Shown here piece after piece: positions 22,710 through 33,771 of a DNA stretch of 64,000 bases. The DNA comes from Diphasiastrum complanatum (lineage: Eukaryota > Streptophyta > Lycopodiopsida > Lycopodiales > Lycopodiaceae): the NCBI GenBank assembly GCA_029204225.1, contig CM055107.1:7474873-7538872 (forward strand). Reading direction: 5' to 3'. Within the stretch, counting starts at the first letter, position 1. Each line of letters opens with the position of its first letter. The notes below the pieces were generated by a model. It had not been told where the DNA came from, did no database searches, and was given only the letters and a program-made list of their open reading frames with translations. Position numbers and translations under genes: made by a program.

Positions 22710-23579
22710 GTGGATGACCCTTGTGGAGCCTCTGCAATGGGTATTCATGAAAGAGTCTTTTCTGGTCGAATCAACATGGATTTCATCACTCTTGCCTTCA
22801 GTATGTGGAAGGAAGAGAAATCCAAATTTCATATCACTTTCCAGGGAGCCACACACAAGGTGCGCGTCACTGAGGCCGCCCTTGCAGCCATAGGTATAGC
22901 ATCCGGTACACAAGCCTCACCCAATCACAAGCAGGCAAAACAGGCCATCAAGCCATACATTGACCTCACCAATGATTTGCACTGGACCAATGATGGATAC
23001 CTTTTGGAAGCCATCATTGAGCCTTCAATACACGCTGCTGCCCAGCTACTGAACAACTTCCTAATGGTTGGCAACCTCAAGAAAGATCGCATCACGTCAC
23101 AGATCCTCCATAGGATAGTGGAGTCCCACACCAAGTTGGCCAAAGCCCCTCTTGAACCATATAATTGGTTCAAGACTGTTTCTAGTGAGCTCAAACGAGT
23201 TATTAAGGGCAATACTAAGCAACAGTTTGTTGCTGGCTCTTTATTGTCCCTTCTAGCCGCTTCTCACCTAGAAAACAAAATCCATGGTTTCCACCTAGAT
23301 TCTATGCTTTCGGTCTACGAAGAAGCACCGACCGAGTCGTCTCACCACGCCTCGAGTTCTCATAGTCGTCGTCATCCACGCAGCAAGATTATCATTCTTG
23401 ACTCGCCTTCCGCATCACGACGTCGCACTAGGCATACATCGTCAACTGCGCTTCCACCCTCTACTGTTGTTCGCACTAAACTTCCCATTCCCCCAGCCTC
23501 TGATGCTTCCCTCACCTCTATTTCCAATCAAGGACAGTCTGTGACCATTGGGACTACCATTCCCATCACAGCTGCCTAG
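22710..23579 (+). CDS. Ty3/gypsy post-integrase accessory ORF (element B)
   Basis: This is an open stretch of 289 codons in the accessory region of element B. It shares block order with the element A ORF at 5.2-5.9 kb: FH-TFQGATHKVRVTEAALAAIGI, of which GATHKVR is the clearest block; a YLLEAIIEPSI-AAQLLNNFL block; PYNWF; and LENKIHGFH. A basic Ser-rich tail follows (SSHSRRHPRSK). No signal peptide, membrane helix or enzyme motif is visible. Its role is unknown. Sequence upstream, from about 22600, belongs to the same region. Confidence 0.5.
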   Translation: MDDPCGASAMGIHERVFSGRINMDFITLAFSMWKEEKSKFHITFQGATHKVRVTEAALAAIGIASGTQASPNHKQAKQAIKPYIDLTNDLHWTNDGYLLEAIIEPSIHAAAQLLNNFLMVGNLKKDRITSQILHRIVESHTKLAKAPLEPYNWFKTVSSELKRVIKGNTKQQFVAGSLLSLLAASHLENKIHGFHLDSMLSVYEEAPTESSHHASSSHSRRHPRSKIIILDSPSASRRRTRHTSSTALPPSTVVRTKLPIPPASDASLTSISNQGQSVTIGTTIPITAA

Positions 23580-24028
23580 GCCGCCTCATGGGAAGTGGAA
23601 GATTGTTGGTCAGAATTGCGGATTTGCTGGCGATACTGATGATGCAGCCGAATATCTTTAGATGGGTGAGGGTAAACTATCGGGTTTGAATATTCACTTG
23701 GAGGAATAGCCTGCGGTTGAGTTTTGCTGGGTGCAAGTGTAGGGGCTTGGCGTTGGATTTGTGCCCGAGTCAAGACCCAAGCAGGATGTGTTTTGATGGG
23801 TAAGGTTTCTACTTGCACTAAACAAACAAGAGCAGTTGGCTTAGATCGGGATGGGCAGTCCTTTACGTGATGTTCAATACCACAATTTTCACAAGTTGGA
23901 GGAAAGCGGAGTTTATCTAGGCAGCGAATACCACGATGTTTACCTGCACAGATAAAACATCCTCGTATTGCGGGTAGTTGATGTGTGGCAAAGACAGCTT
24001 GGTTTGGATTGTAAGCTTGGGGGTTTCT
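23580..24028 (-). mobile_element. Ty3/gypsy gag fragment with two zinc knuckles (element C family)
   Basis: The minus strand encodes CFICAGKHRGIRC and CENCGIEHHVKDC (about 23850-23970). It matches 50033-50480 of element C nearly throughout. The fragment is inserted tail-to-tail against element B and is bounded on the right by plus-strand copia sequence at about 24030. It is a fossil piece only. Confidence 0.75.
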
Positions 24029-24610
24029 GGATTCTGGAGCTACTCAACATATGACCAATCATCAGGAGCATTTTCACTCCTACACGTCTTACAATACAAC
24101 AAGGTACGTTCATTGTGGCGACGATAGCACTCACACTGTCGGAGGTGAAGGTACTGTGAGATTGAAGTTCCAGCATGATCAATTCAAACTACTATCAAAT
24201 GGTTTGTATGTTCCTAAACTTTCTACAAATATGCTATTAGTAAGTAGAATCACTTATTTAGGTCATAAGGTAGAGTTCGAGTCTGATCAATGCCAAATTA
24301 TTGATAGGACAAGTAAGATCCTTGAGCCCGGCAAGAGGCATGGAAACATATATAGACTGGCACATTGTTATTCTGATACTAGTCAAGTCTTGAAAACATC
24401 TGTTCTTGTCAATAAAGCATTACCACGGCATCATCGATTCGGACACTTGAATCATACATATGTTTCATACATGTCTAAACGATCTCTAGGACTTGATCTT
24501 GACTATCAAGTCGATGAAGTCGACCTCCCTGTCTGTCATAGCTGCATCCTTGGAAAGCAGACTCGGATTCTTTTTCAATCGAGTAAATGCCACACAAATG
24601 AACACATAAA
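24029..24610 (+). mobile_element. Ty1/copia fragment H: protease and GAG-pre-integrase
   Basis: The plus strand reads LDSGATQHMTNHQEHF (copia protease active-site region), GLYVPKLSTNMLLVSRI, then the GAG-pre-integrase domain (HHRFGHLNHTYVSYM) and a CHSCILGKQ zinc-binding start of integrase. The order is canonical for copia. Both ends are cut. Confidence 0.8.
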
Positions 24611-27384
24611 TTAAAATCATTTTATTCAATAATATAATGGTTTCTAATGTTTTTTTCAAGGCAATAGTACTTGTTGTAACATGTTGTGCCAATCATGGGA
24701 TTTTGAAACATACCTCTTGTGGTATGCAATGAATGCCAATATGTACTTGTGTAACCTATTGATAGTCACATATATTGAATCACATCCTTGACACATCAAT
24801 TTTGCTCCTTTGAAAAAATCCATGGAGGATTTGCAACGCTTGGCCTAGACTTGTGAGAGAATGTGTCTCATTTCTCTCAATTCCTCAAGTACATGTTGCA
24901 TACACAATTTCCACAATTGGAGTGTTGTCATAAAGACTCCAAAACATTTTAATGTGCATCGGTTCAAAAAATCGACTAATTTAAAGCTCCATCTAATATG
25001 GAAAACAATAAATTATGGATAGCCTCTTCATGTTTGGAATTGGTAAAGAGTCCTCAAAGACATTGTTCCACTTTTTAACCTAATCAAAACTCGTCAATCC
25101 TGTGGTAGAGAACAAGCCTCCAACTTGTCTCATGTTTGACAAAATTGTGTTTTGAAAAGAGTATGACCACTAGTAAGATATTTGTGAGAAGTATCTTCTT
25201 GATCTTTTTTGCATAACATGTCAAGAGTTCACTTCCACATAAATTACATGTATGGTATCTTGAAGTCATGAAAACACTAATCTCCAAATCCTACATAATC
25301 ACACATCATGCACATCAAATTCCTTTTTATTCAAATGCACGAGCATCAATCAAACATGAAGTCCTCTCCAAATCATTTACTCGACAAGAGGTTCTAAATC
25401 AACATCCATTTTCTTACAACAACCTACAATTCCGAGGACAAGTAAAAGGCATTACAATCTATGGGGGTATTTAGTAAATCATGATTAACACCAGTCATAT
25501 TGTTATACTTGTAAATTGGTGGCCATGAGGATGCATACCATGCATGACCAATCCCACTTCAAATTTATGGACTCCTCTCAAAATATGGGCCACCTATCTT
25601 CGATGTGAGCATATGCTATCCTCATGATATCATCAATTGTTTTTTTGCATGCCAATCCATTGGTCCTACCAAAGACTTGCATTGCAACCAATCCCATCCA
25701 TAGTTCCTTGTAATAACCTTAGAGGCTACATATTGCATTCTTGAAATGTTTATAGAATTTAAAAATCTCCACCAACATTGTGCTTCAACATTATGATCAG
25801 TAGTATCCTAGAATTTTTAAGTATGCTACCTGAAATCCTATATGATTTTGACCTTGTTTCAAGATACCTTCTACTCGGCATTTTTCTGTGAAATTTAGAT
25901 AATTGTCAAGATTATAGAGAGATGAAACATTCGACCCCAAATCCTAAACCATATCATCAACTTTATAAGAGTTTTAACAATACCTTTTTAGATGATATAC
26001 TGTACAATAACAGGATGGCCAAATTTTATACAGATCCAAAATAGATTTCTCAACTGCACTTCATAATTCTGAAACACAGCACATTCGGGAACCAACATGT
26101 CAAAACACCATCCCAACACAACATGTCCACAGTTCAAACATCTATGCTTTGTTGGCTAGACTGACTGTCATCGGCCAAATAGTACTCCAGAAGTCAAACA
26201 CAATGGTTATCCTTATCATCCTATATAGAAGTTCATGCAGAAGCTAATATAATGGCAGGTAAGTTGGTAGAAAGAAAAACCCAAACAGCTGCCTGGAAAA
26301 TACACTTTATCACTAGTATCCCGTCCACCAACCTGTCATGATCATTTTACGACATACTAAACATTATAAAAGAACAAAGAATACTACCATCAATTAAGTG
26401 ATTTCATATTCTTAGACTGTTGGCTCTATTTTACATAGCATGCACCATATGCTATACATCCTTAATTATGTAGGACGCACAGAGATGTGTCACAATATCT
26501 TCAGTTTCTACTCAATAGTGCTGCATGGTAAAAAAATGCATTTCATTTCTAGTTAGTTCAAAAAAGTTTGTTGATTTGAAAATTCAGTAGATTCTCCATG
26601 TTAACAAAAGCTACTTTATCATTTTCAACAACCTTTCAGCATATGCAAAAAATATGTATCCTCATACAAACTTCGTTCACATTTCTGCATGATGACACAG
26701 ACCACTTACTAAAGGTTGTATACTCAAAATCAGAAAGTTTTTACAAGCCCACTCTTCCATACAAACTGGTCTGTACTAATTAAAATGCATATTACCCAAA
26801 ATTGTTGCTGCTATAAGGCAATACATTTGGAAACTGATAGACTAAAAACAAATATGTTGCATACCATATTAATGTTCTCTGAATTCCGAAGGGAAGTTAA
26901 TTTCAAACTTGTGGTAGTATGATCTCCATCTATTAAAAGTGATAAATCCACACTGGTAGCAAAGGATTGTGTTCACAGGCTAGAAGCAGAGAAGGACAGC
27001 TGATTTATCTGTCTGTTTTTCACTTCAACTTGCAGGAGTCGTTGAAATATCGTAGAGTAGCCACCATATTTAAACAAAATCCCAACTTCTCCAAAAGCTA
27101 AAAATGTCTTTTTACCAAAAAAAATCAAACCCGAAATAAGTTCAATAGCTAACTGGACTAATAACATTGCTTGAAAAAACCAAAAGGCCCATCGAAAAAC
27201 AAAAGTTTGCCAATATTTACAGCCTCTTCACGTACCTGAAAAAACTTATAAAGCCAGTACTCATTTGTACATCATCTACATGCTGAAGCTGATTGTAAGA
27301 CCTCAACAATGGCCATACATCCTTTGTCAGGTATACAAATTAATACAACGTATAGCCTTCATGAGAAGGCTAAAAGAGCTTATC
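24611..27384. other. Long stretch without recognisable gene
   Basis: No conserved protein motif, RNA gene or LTR end was identified. The minus strand near 25500-25850 has weak coding-like segments (for example DDIMRIAYAHIEDRWPIF) that could be an eroded DNA transposase, but no catalytic motif is visible. The part from about 26950 to 27384 probably contains the 3' UTR of the coiled-coil gene to its right. Confidence 0.4.
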
Positions 27385-30211
27385 TCAAAAAGAATAGGCA
27401 TGACTAAAAGGCCTCTCAACATTTACACCAGCTTCCACCAGAAACTCTCTCGTCATTTTCGACAAATTCACCATAGCTCTCTTAGTATGTTCAAGAACTT
27501 CATCTCTCTGTTCCAGTTTCACTTTCAGATTGTCAAGGTCAGCAACAACCTCAGATAAGGTGAAGCCTGATGAATCGTTCATGTCATTCCCACTATACCC
27601 ACCTATATTGCCCCGTAGCAATTGGGAATTTCTACCCAGGGATGACACAGATTTATCATCTGCATCAACAGGGGTAAATTGATAGTCCTGTCCATCTTCA
27701 AGAAGCTCAAAACTCAGTTCTGCTAGTTTTTGTAGAGCACATTTGGCAGCCTCTACCTCTAGTTTTGAGACCTCCAACTCCAACTTTTCCACTGCCACAA
27801 CCCCAGGGCTTTTCTGTCCATTCTTCCCTGGCGTTTGAGCTAGCACATGAAGACTGGTTAAACCCTTAGCTTCCTCAATCACATCCTCTCGCATCTTGTT
27901 TAGCTCAGCTTCCCGAGTCTGCCATTTGGCCTGGAGCTGCTTAAACTCACTGTCTTTGTTTACAAGTGCTCTATGAACAGCTTGAAGTTCGTTATCTTTC
28001 TGCCGCAGGCGACCTCTTAGTTCCTTCAGCTCTGTTTCCAATCCCTGTCGATTCAACCTGTCTTGTAAAGACTTCTCATGAAGCTGTTGTAGTTCAAACT
28101 CCTTTTCCAGAAGTGCCCGATTTGCTCTAAACAGCTCATAATTGGTTTCCATTAAGACAGAACCTTCTTGAGAAAGACTGGATTTGCCTTCAATGCTAGA
28201 TTCTGCCAAAAATCTTGATAATTTTGCAATCTGCTCCACAACTGTAGTAACCTCGGAAAGCTTTGCCTTGTTCTCATCTAGGTCAAGCTTCATAACATCG
28301 AGCTCCTCATCTCTTTCCTTTAGAAGTATTGTTGCTGAAATGTACCTTTCCTCCTCTAATTTCAGACGAGCTCTCAGATGACTCACCTCCATTTGAAGCT
28401 CCTTAACCATTTTCCTGGCAGATTCCAACTCTTGGCCTCTCTCATCAAGCAAGATGCGCATGGAAGTCAGGTCAGATCTTATTTCTTGAATATCCAGTTT
28501 CATTGATATCAGCTCAGCTTCCTTCAGTTGCACAAGAAGCTGGTTATCAGAAACGGCAGATTCCTGTTGTTGTAATTCCTTTCGCAATGAATTAACCTCT
28601 AAAACAGAACTTTGCAATGCTGTCTTCTCCTTGTCTAATTGCAACTGCAAGTCCTTCACCAAGCATTTGTTTTCCAGCAATATGTGCTCAAGCTGTTCTG
28701 ATGATCCTTTCAAAAGCCGCACATGCTCTCTTTCCTCTTCAAGTTCCGTTTTAGCATCTTGCAGGCTTGCAGTATATGAGTTCAACAAGAAAAGTTGGGA
28801 GGCAAGTTCTTCATGTTGTTGCCTGATTTGCATCTCCTTTTCTTCCACTTCCTGCCTGTAGTTGGCAATAACCTTTTGAGAGATTTCCAGTTCTTTTCTA
28901 ACATCAAAAAGAAGAGACCTGGCTTGCTCAAGTTCTTGTTCAAACGCCAGGCCTCTTTTCTCATAAAGTTCTGCATCACTGCTTAAAACCCTTAACTCCT
29001 CCCGTGCACTTAGATAGGCAACCACACGCTTCTCCAAATCTGATTCTGTCCTCAGAAGCTTTTCCTGCTTCAAAAACCTCTCCTCTTCGGATCTCCTCAA
29101 CTCGTTCTCTTTCTCTTTCACGGAACTTCTAAGCCGATCAATGTCTGAGGATTGCTGCGAAATGACAGAGTTTGCAGCGAGTAGTTGAGATTCTCTTGAT
29201 TTTATTTCTAGTCTGAGTTCAGAAAGAGCTTGATCCTTTTCAAGTAGTTTCACTTTAACACTTCTTAGCTCTGCCTGTTTCTTTGTGAACTGATCTTTCG
29301 ATACACGAACCTCGCGCTGCTGCAATTTCACCACGCGCTTTGTCTCCTTAAGCTCTTTTGACTGCATCGTCAATTGCTCTCTCAATAAAACTATTTCTTC
29401 ACGCCTTGCTTTGTGGTGAATGGCAGCCACTTCAAGATCTTTCTCACCATTCACCAAAGCGGATTGCGCAATCTGGACCTCCTTGCCATCTTCTTCTGCT
29501 GCCTTTTCTGCTACCTTTAGCTGCTCCTCTTTCTTCCTTAAATCCTGTATTGCAACGTTGCGATCCAAAGGCGAAAGAGCCAAATCTAGGGATCCATTTC
29601 CAGATGCGCCAAACGTGATGGCGCTTCCAGGATTCTGAAGATATAGCTTTTCCAATGAGGCCCATGCAGGGTCAGTTGAATCCCTGCCACTATTGCTAGG
29701 CTTTTCAAGAACTGCATGTGTACACGATTTCTGCAGCCGACCTCCTGCCTTCGACCAGATATTGTAACCGCTAAAATTGAAACCTGTGTTCCTTTTCCAA
29801 GAAACTTTCATGTGAAACTGAAAAGCGGAAAATAGACCAAGGAAGTGTCAGATCATCACAGTACAAAATGGCTTAACACAATCTCTATATGACTTAATTT
29901 TAACACACAACCCCTCACACAACCCCCCACCCTTCGGTTCCTCTCTCTCTCGCAAAAGAAAGATAGAAAGAATGGTATGTTTGATCACACAGGAGATTAT
30001 TTGAAAGACGAAACATCTTAATATACAAGACAATGAGCTCAATTTGTTTTCGATAACAATATTTGCACGAAAACAACGTAAATCTACTAAAATCAACAAA
30101 ATGTCACGGTACCTTGTGATTAGATATTAAAGGCGGCAAGTATGCGTTCCTTGACATGCCGGTGTTCCCGACATGCTGCATAACAGTGACAGCAGCAGAT
30201 GCTGATGCCAT
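27385..30211 (-). CDS. Plastid-targeted long coiled-coil protein (PII1/MRC-like candidate)
   Basis: There are two coding exons on the minus strand: 30211-30113 and 29817-27385, separated by a 295-bp intron (donor AAG|GTACCG, acceptor CAG|TTTCAC, phase 0). Product about 843 residues. The N-terminus MASASAAVTVMQH is Ala/Ser/Thr-rich with few acidic residues, as in chloroplast transit peptides. Residues from about 115 to 660 are nearly continuous heptad-like coiled coil rich in Glu, Leu, Lys and Gln. A conserved-looking tail (FTLSEVVADLDNLKVKLEQR, then MVNLSKMTREFLVEAG) follows. There is no membrane helix. Size, transit peptide and coiled coil fit the myosin-resembling chloroplast protein MRC/PII1, which acts in starch-granule initiation with SS4 in Arabidopsis. 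That assignment is from memory of the family and is tentative. An in-frame ATG at 30322 would add 37 residues; the shorter start is preferred because it puts the transit-like stretch first. No disabling change is seen. Confidence 0.8.
29818..30112 (-). other. Intron of the coiled-coil gene
   Basis: It is bounded on the minus strand by GT (30112-30111) and AG (29819-29818). Reading through it meets a stop three codons after the donor (30106-30104), and splicing restores an open frame of over 800 codons, so it is well supported. Confidence 0.85.
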
Positions 30212-30676
30212 TTCTACTTTCCGCCGAGATAAGCTATAATAATATCGATTTTCGTGAAGATCATTTTCCACCACATTTGTAGCCTGCCACAGTCCTCCCC
30301 GAGGGTATCTCAAATCCACCAATGATATTGCAAAACCACAGAACCTAGTCTTTGGGAAAAACGCCGCACACCGAAGAGCCTAGGCTCTCAGCTAAGGTTC
30401 TTCTGTCATTCTTAAAAATCCCTGCTAAGTCACACACATTCTCGATCCTTCCTAGCATTTGCGAACAACGTACCAACAACGAAGATATCAGGCCGCTCGG
30501 TTAGGCTGCATTTACCGCCATTCAAAAAATGTCTGGATGAACCAACAAAACTGACGCCACCTTCAAAACACTCTCTGCAACATCACACACACTCTCGCTC
30601 CCTCCCGATGCCCTTGCACAACGATCCTACACCAACATATCCATCCATCTTCCTCACAGAACAAGCCTTAAGCATC

Positions 30677-30948
30677 ACAGGCTATGGCTGGCACCGTTGC
30701 TGACAAATAAAAGCTTGCAATATGATAAATATTGCGAAAATCTGCACTGACAGTTTGATAGAGAGACAAAACAGCAGATCAGAGCATTTTACGAAGGATT
30801 TTTGCACAGGAATAGGCTATGGCTGGCACCGTTGCTGACATGAAAAAGCATTGCAATATGAAAAATATTGCGAAAATCTGCAGTGAACAGTTTGATAGAG
30901 AGACAAAGCAGCAGATCAGAGCATTTTTATAAAGGATTTATGCACAGG
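30677..30948. repeat. Tandem duplication upstream of the coiled-coil gene
   Basis: TAGGCTATGGCTGGCACCG starts at about 30677 and again at about 30812. Each copy runs about 135 bp through AATATTGCGAAAATCTGCA, TTTGATAGAGAGACAAA and GCAGATCAGAGCATTTT. The copies differ by scattered substitutions and small indels. They lie about 0.5-0.7 kb upstream of the ATG, in the promoter or 5' UTR of the minus-strand gene. Confidence 0.8.
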
Positions 30949-31087
30949 ACGCCATATCCAAGAACAAAGAGAGCTTCGAAACGCGATCCATGCGCTATTT
31001 TCTTCAGGAAAGCGTCTCTCTTCCGAACAATCAACCTTTGAAGCTTCCGAAAAGAAGATGGCGACGACGAAGCGCTTATTGTCACAG

Positions 31088-31580
31088 GATATTTGCCACG
31101 TGTCACCAACGCCACTTGGAGACGTTTAAACGGTTGCGATTACAACGTGGCAAGATCTGAACGTATTTAAGAGAATCCAACGGTCTACATCGATCCGTGT
31201 CCTTACGGTTGGACGAACAAGGGCTAGAAGAAAAGCGAGGGCGAATCAGCTAAACCACGCGTCAGGGCTGAGGGCTCTCTTCGTGAGGCTTAATGACACG
31301 ACACACTTTTCACAGGACCACTTGGATCATCGCCACGTGGTTTACATTTAGACACGTGGCAACATCTGAACAACTAGAAAGCAGGAGTGCTTTAAATCTT
31401 ATCGTGCCATTAAAATACGAGTGCCCCACTATTTCCCATCCCCCTTCCGATGGGCGTTAAGGCACGGAATATTCTAAGCGAGCCCACTTGGATTCCTGCC
31501 ACGTGGTATATCTGTCAATTGAGAGCTTTTCAACAGTCAATTCTAAGCAGGTGGCAAGCTCTGACATCTTTTTGAGCGAA
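31088..31580 (-). promoter_or_regulatory. Three-unit G-box (CACGTG) module array
   Basis: CACGTG occurs at 31097-31102, 31334-31339, 31353-31358 and 31500-31505, with ACGTGG at 31145-31150. They form three imperfect units that share GCCACGTG, a spacer, then (AC)GTGGCAA-ATCTGA, with CCACTTGGA near the first G-box. The first sites of units 1 and 2 are followed by an inverted partner; the partner in unit 3 is degenerate (AGGTGGCAAG, about 31546). The array lies 0.9-1.4 kb upstream of the minus-strand coiled-coil gene. CACGTG/ACGTGG are binding sites for plant bZIP (ABRE-binding) and bHLH/PIF factors, so light or ABA control is a reasonable guess. Confidence 0.55.
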
Positions 31581-33365
31581 TCCAATAGCGTACCTTTAAG
31601 AGGGCCCCCCCCAAAGGAAAGAGAGAGGTATTTTTTATTTTTTTCCTCTCTAAAGTCTTGGAGGGCCCCAAGGTGGCCACCTAATAAGGTACCTTTTAGT
31701 CATCCCATCTCGCAGTGGGACTCATTTTTTATGCCAAGAACATGTCCCAACCCCTCTTCGCATATCCTTCCATGAATTCAATAGGAAGCCTGATTCGTTT
31801 AACCCAATGTTAGTGTCTGTTGTGCCTCCTATTGGTGGAGAATGGGTAGATTTCTGACCCACCCACAAGGTATTTTCCTTGTGTATGTGGTATAGCAACA
31901 AGTCATCCATTTTGCATGCCCAGCTTTCTCTTGCACATTTTCTTGCTCTCTCTTGTCCTTTTTGCTTGCTTTTTCTTGCACATTTTTCATGCTCCTACTC
32001 AGTATTTCTACTCTTTCTCTTGCCCACATATGTTTTGGAGAAGGGAGACGATCGTCAAACAATTCAGCTATGGCATATGGTAGGTGGGAGGTTATGTTGC
32101 AATATAAGGATTATGTGAGAATGCATATCCTTGTGCATCAAAAGATTGTTTGGCATATCCAACTACCAAATTGTTTTGCAACATCTTATAACAATTTTGC
32201 AAGGGCAAGAGGTTCATAACAAGTTTTTTGAGGTAGAAGGTGCCCACACTTAAGGTGACAGTAGCTCATAGCAGCAACTATTTGGAAACAAATTCCATGG
32301 AAAACGAGTGTTGTGTGAGCCCACAGCTTGTTTCCTTGCCAATGTCAACAACCAATCTCACTTTTACATGGAAAGAGGCCCTTATAAAATGCGAGCTGAG
32401 ATCTTGTCATAGCTTATTTGGATGATGTTAGTTTTCTAATGTTGGAGCTCAAGTTGTAGCTCTTCATTTTTATGGTATTTTTATGCAAAAATTTGCATCT
32501 GGTTGAGCTGGTATGATTGCTTTTACTACGATTACATTGTCAAACATCGGCCGATGTGCTATTGACATCTAGGAGCCATGTGCTCTATGCTCAATATTCC
32601 CATATACGTTTATGCATAAAAACACCAAGGGTGGTTTAAAACCAACGTCAAATGTGATTGCCTAGTTGCTTGTTGTTACCCCCCACTGTCATGCCCGGGC
32701 AAGGGAGATGCAATGCAAGGGGAAATACACTCTTAGACTTGTCAAATAAATTTAAATGGATCAATATTGCAATATGATTGACCCATTTAATTTCTTGCAA
32801 CTTGATTGGTTCATTTGTCTTAACTTGGCCTTGTAGCTCAACTTGCCACGCATTGTCCCACACATACAAAAAACCACGGCATGGCAAAGATCTCCTGCCA
32901 CCTCATGTGCCATATGGTGGCAACTCAAGCTTTGTATGAAAGGAGGGGAGACTCTTTTTGAACATTTGGATTAACGGCAGCCTCCAGGACCCCATTTTCA
33001 AAGAATCGTGACTTTAAGACCACCTTGATAGAATTAGTAATGTTGACTTTGACTACGTAATCCATTTCAACAACAAAAATTTTAATAAGCAAAGAATCAA
33101 TTGGAAAGCAAAATAATAAAAAAGTCACCTAATTGAACAATTAAAAAAAACAAATTGAAGACTTACAAGTCAAGTTGGGTAGGAGTGTTACTTAAAATGT
33201 TCAACATATGTTGAGTCATCGACACCCTAGAGCCTTGAACTCCCCCCAAGCTAAAGTTTTTTAAACCATAAGTGCCAAAGAAAGAGAGAATAAAAAGTGT
33301 GAGAAGAGGCTTGGGAAAAATACAAAATTTAAGGTGCAAATTTTTTTACAATCAATATCTTAATT
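31581..33365. other. Intergenic stretch without recognised gene
   Basis: No conserved coding region was found. There is a C-rich run near 31605, and a pyrimidine-rich block with repeated TTCTTGCACATTTT and TTGCTCTCTCTTG at about 31925-31990. The rest looks like neutral intergenic DNA. Confidence 0.4.
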
Positions 33366-33366
33366 T

Positions 33367-33411
<45 letters not shown>
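33366..33411. repeat. (TA)n microsatellite
   Basis: There is an uninterrupted TA run of about 20 units at 33370-33410. It sits at the left edge of the G-rich block that follows. Confidence 0.95.
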
Positions 33412-33413
<2 letters not shown>

Positions 33414-33771
33414 AACAGAGAAGGGAGGGGAGGAGGGGGAGAGGGGAGGGATTGTATTTTTGTATTAATATTGGTGTGTGTGTGTGTGTGACGGGGGGGG
33501 GGGGGGGGGGGGGGAGGGGGGCACCAGGGTCAAGGCTCGGTGCCCCGGTGGGTGGCACTTGGCCCCCGAGCCGGGTGTCACCCCTCCTTGAGCCCCCTTA
33601 GTCAGGGGGGGGCGTAGTGGCCCACTCGGGCCAGTGTGCCCCCTCTCCGTGATGGAGCTCCAGAGGGGGGTGCCAGCTTGTGGCTGAGCTTGGGACCAGG
33701 GTGGGCCATGCAGCCCGAGCCATGAGATGCACAGGCCGGGTTGCATGGGGGGGCGCCCCTTTCGTGGATGT
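33412..33771. repeat. GT run, 22-base G tract and GC-rich block
   Basis: A GA/G-rich purine block (33415-33450), a (GT)n run (33473-33490) and a G22 tract (33493-33514) lead into about 250 bp of very GC-rich sequence full of GGGG and CCCC runs. It contrasts sharply with the AT-rich surroundings and ends just before a solo LTR at 33772. It could form G-quadruplexes on the plus strand. A similar microsatellite plus GC-rich block sits at 58.2-58.7 kb. No gene is supported. Confidence 0.75.

Larger units (their letters stand above)
19980..23579 (+). mobile_element. Ty3/gypsy element B: RNase H, integrase, spacer, accessory ORF
   Basis: Parts: end of RT and RNase H (about 20040-20470: DASKYAIGSILTQ, REALAMIFSVRKFRHYLM, FYTDHQPLLYLV); integrase zinc-binding and core regions (about 20690-21420: CDVCQRARRPT, DYMTKWVEAKAVKVADA, NGQAESSNKILCTI, ALWAFRTAYKNSTNQTPF); integrase tail to 21813 (GEGPYKVKEILNYGAVIL); a spacer with AACCTTCGC motifs; and an accessory region (about 22600-23579). 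It is the same lineage as element A and lacks a chromodomain. Both LTRs, gag, protease and most of RT are missing. It is broken several times but better preserved than A. Confidence 0.85.

Noticed and set aside
22600-23579. Calling the post-integrase ORF an envelope gene
   Set aside because: No signal peptide, transmembrane helix or cleavage-site pattern is visible in the open stretches.
25480-25850. Possible hAT-type transposase on the minus strand
   Set aside because: Isolated W-rich and charged segments were seen, but no catalytic or dimerisation motif in the right order.
28184-29665. Many frames on either strand inside the coiled-coil gene
   Set aside because: They are shadows of the long minus-strand coding exon; their composition reflects its codon usage.
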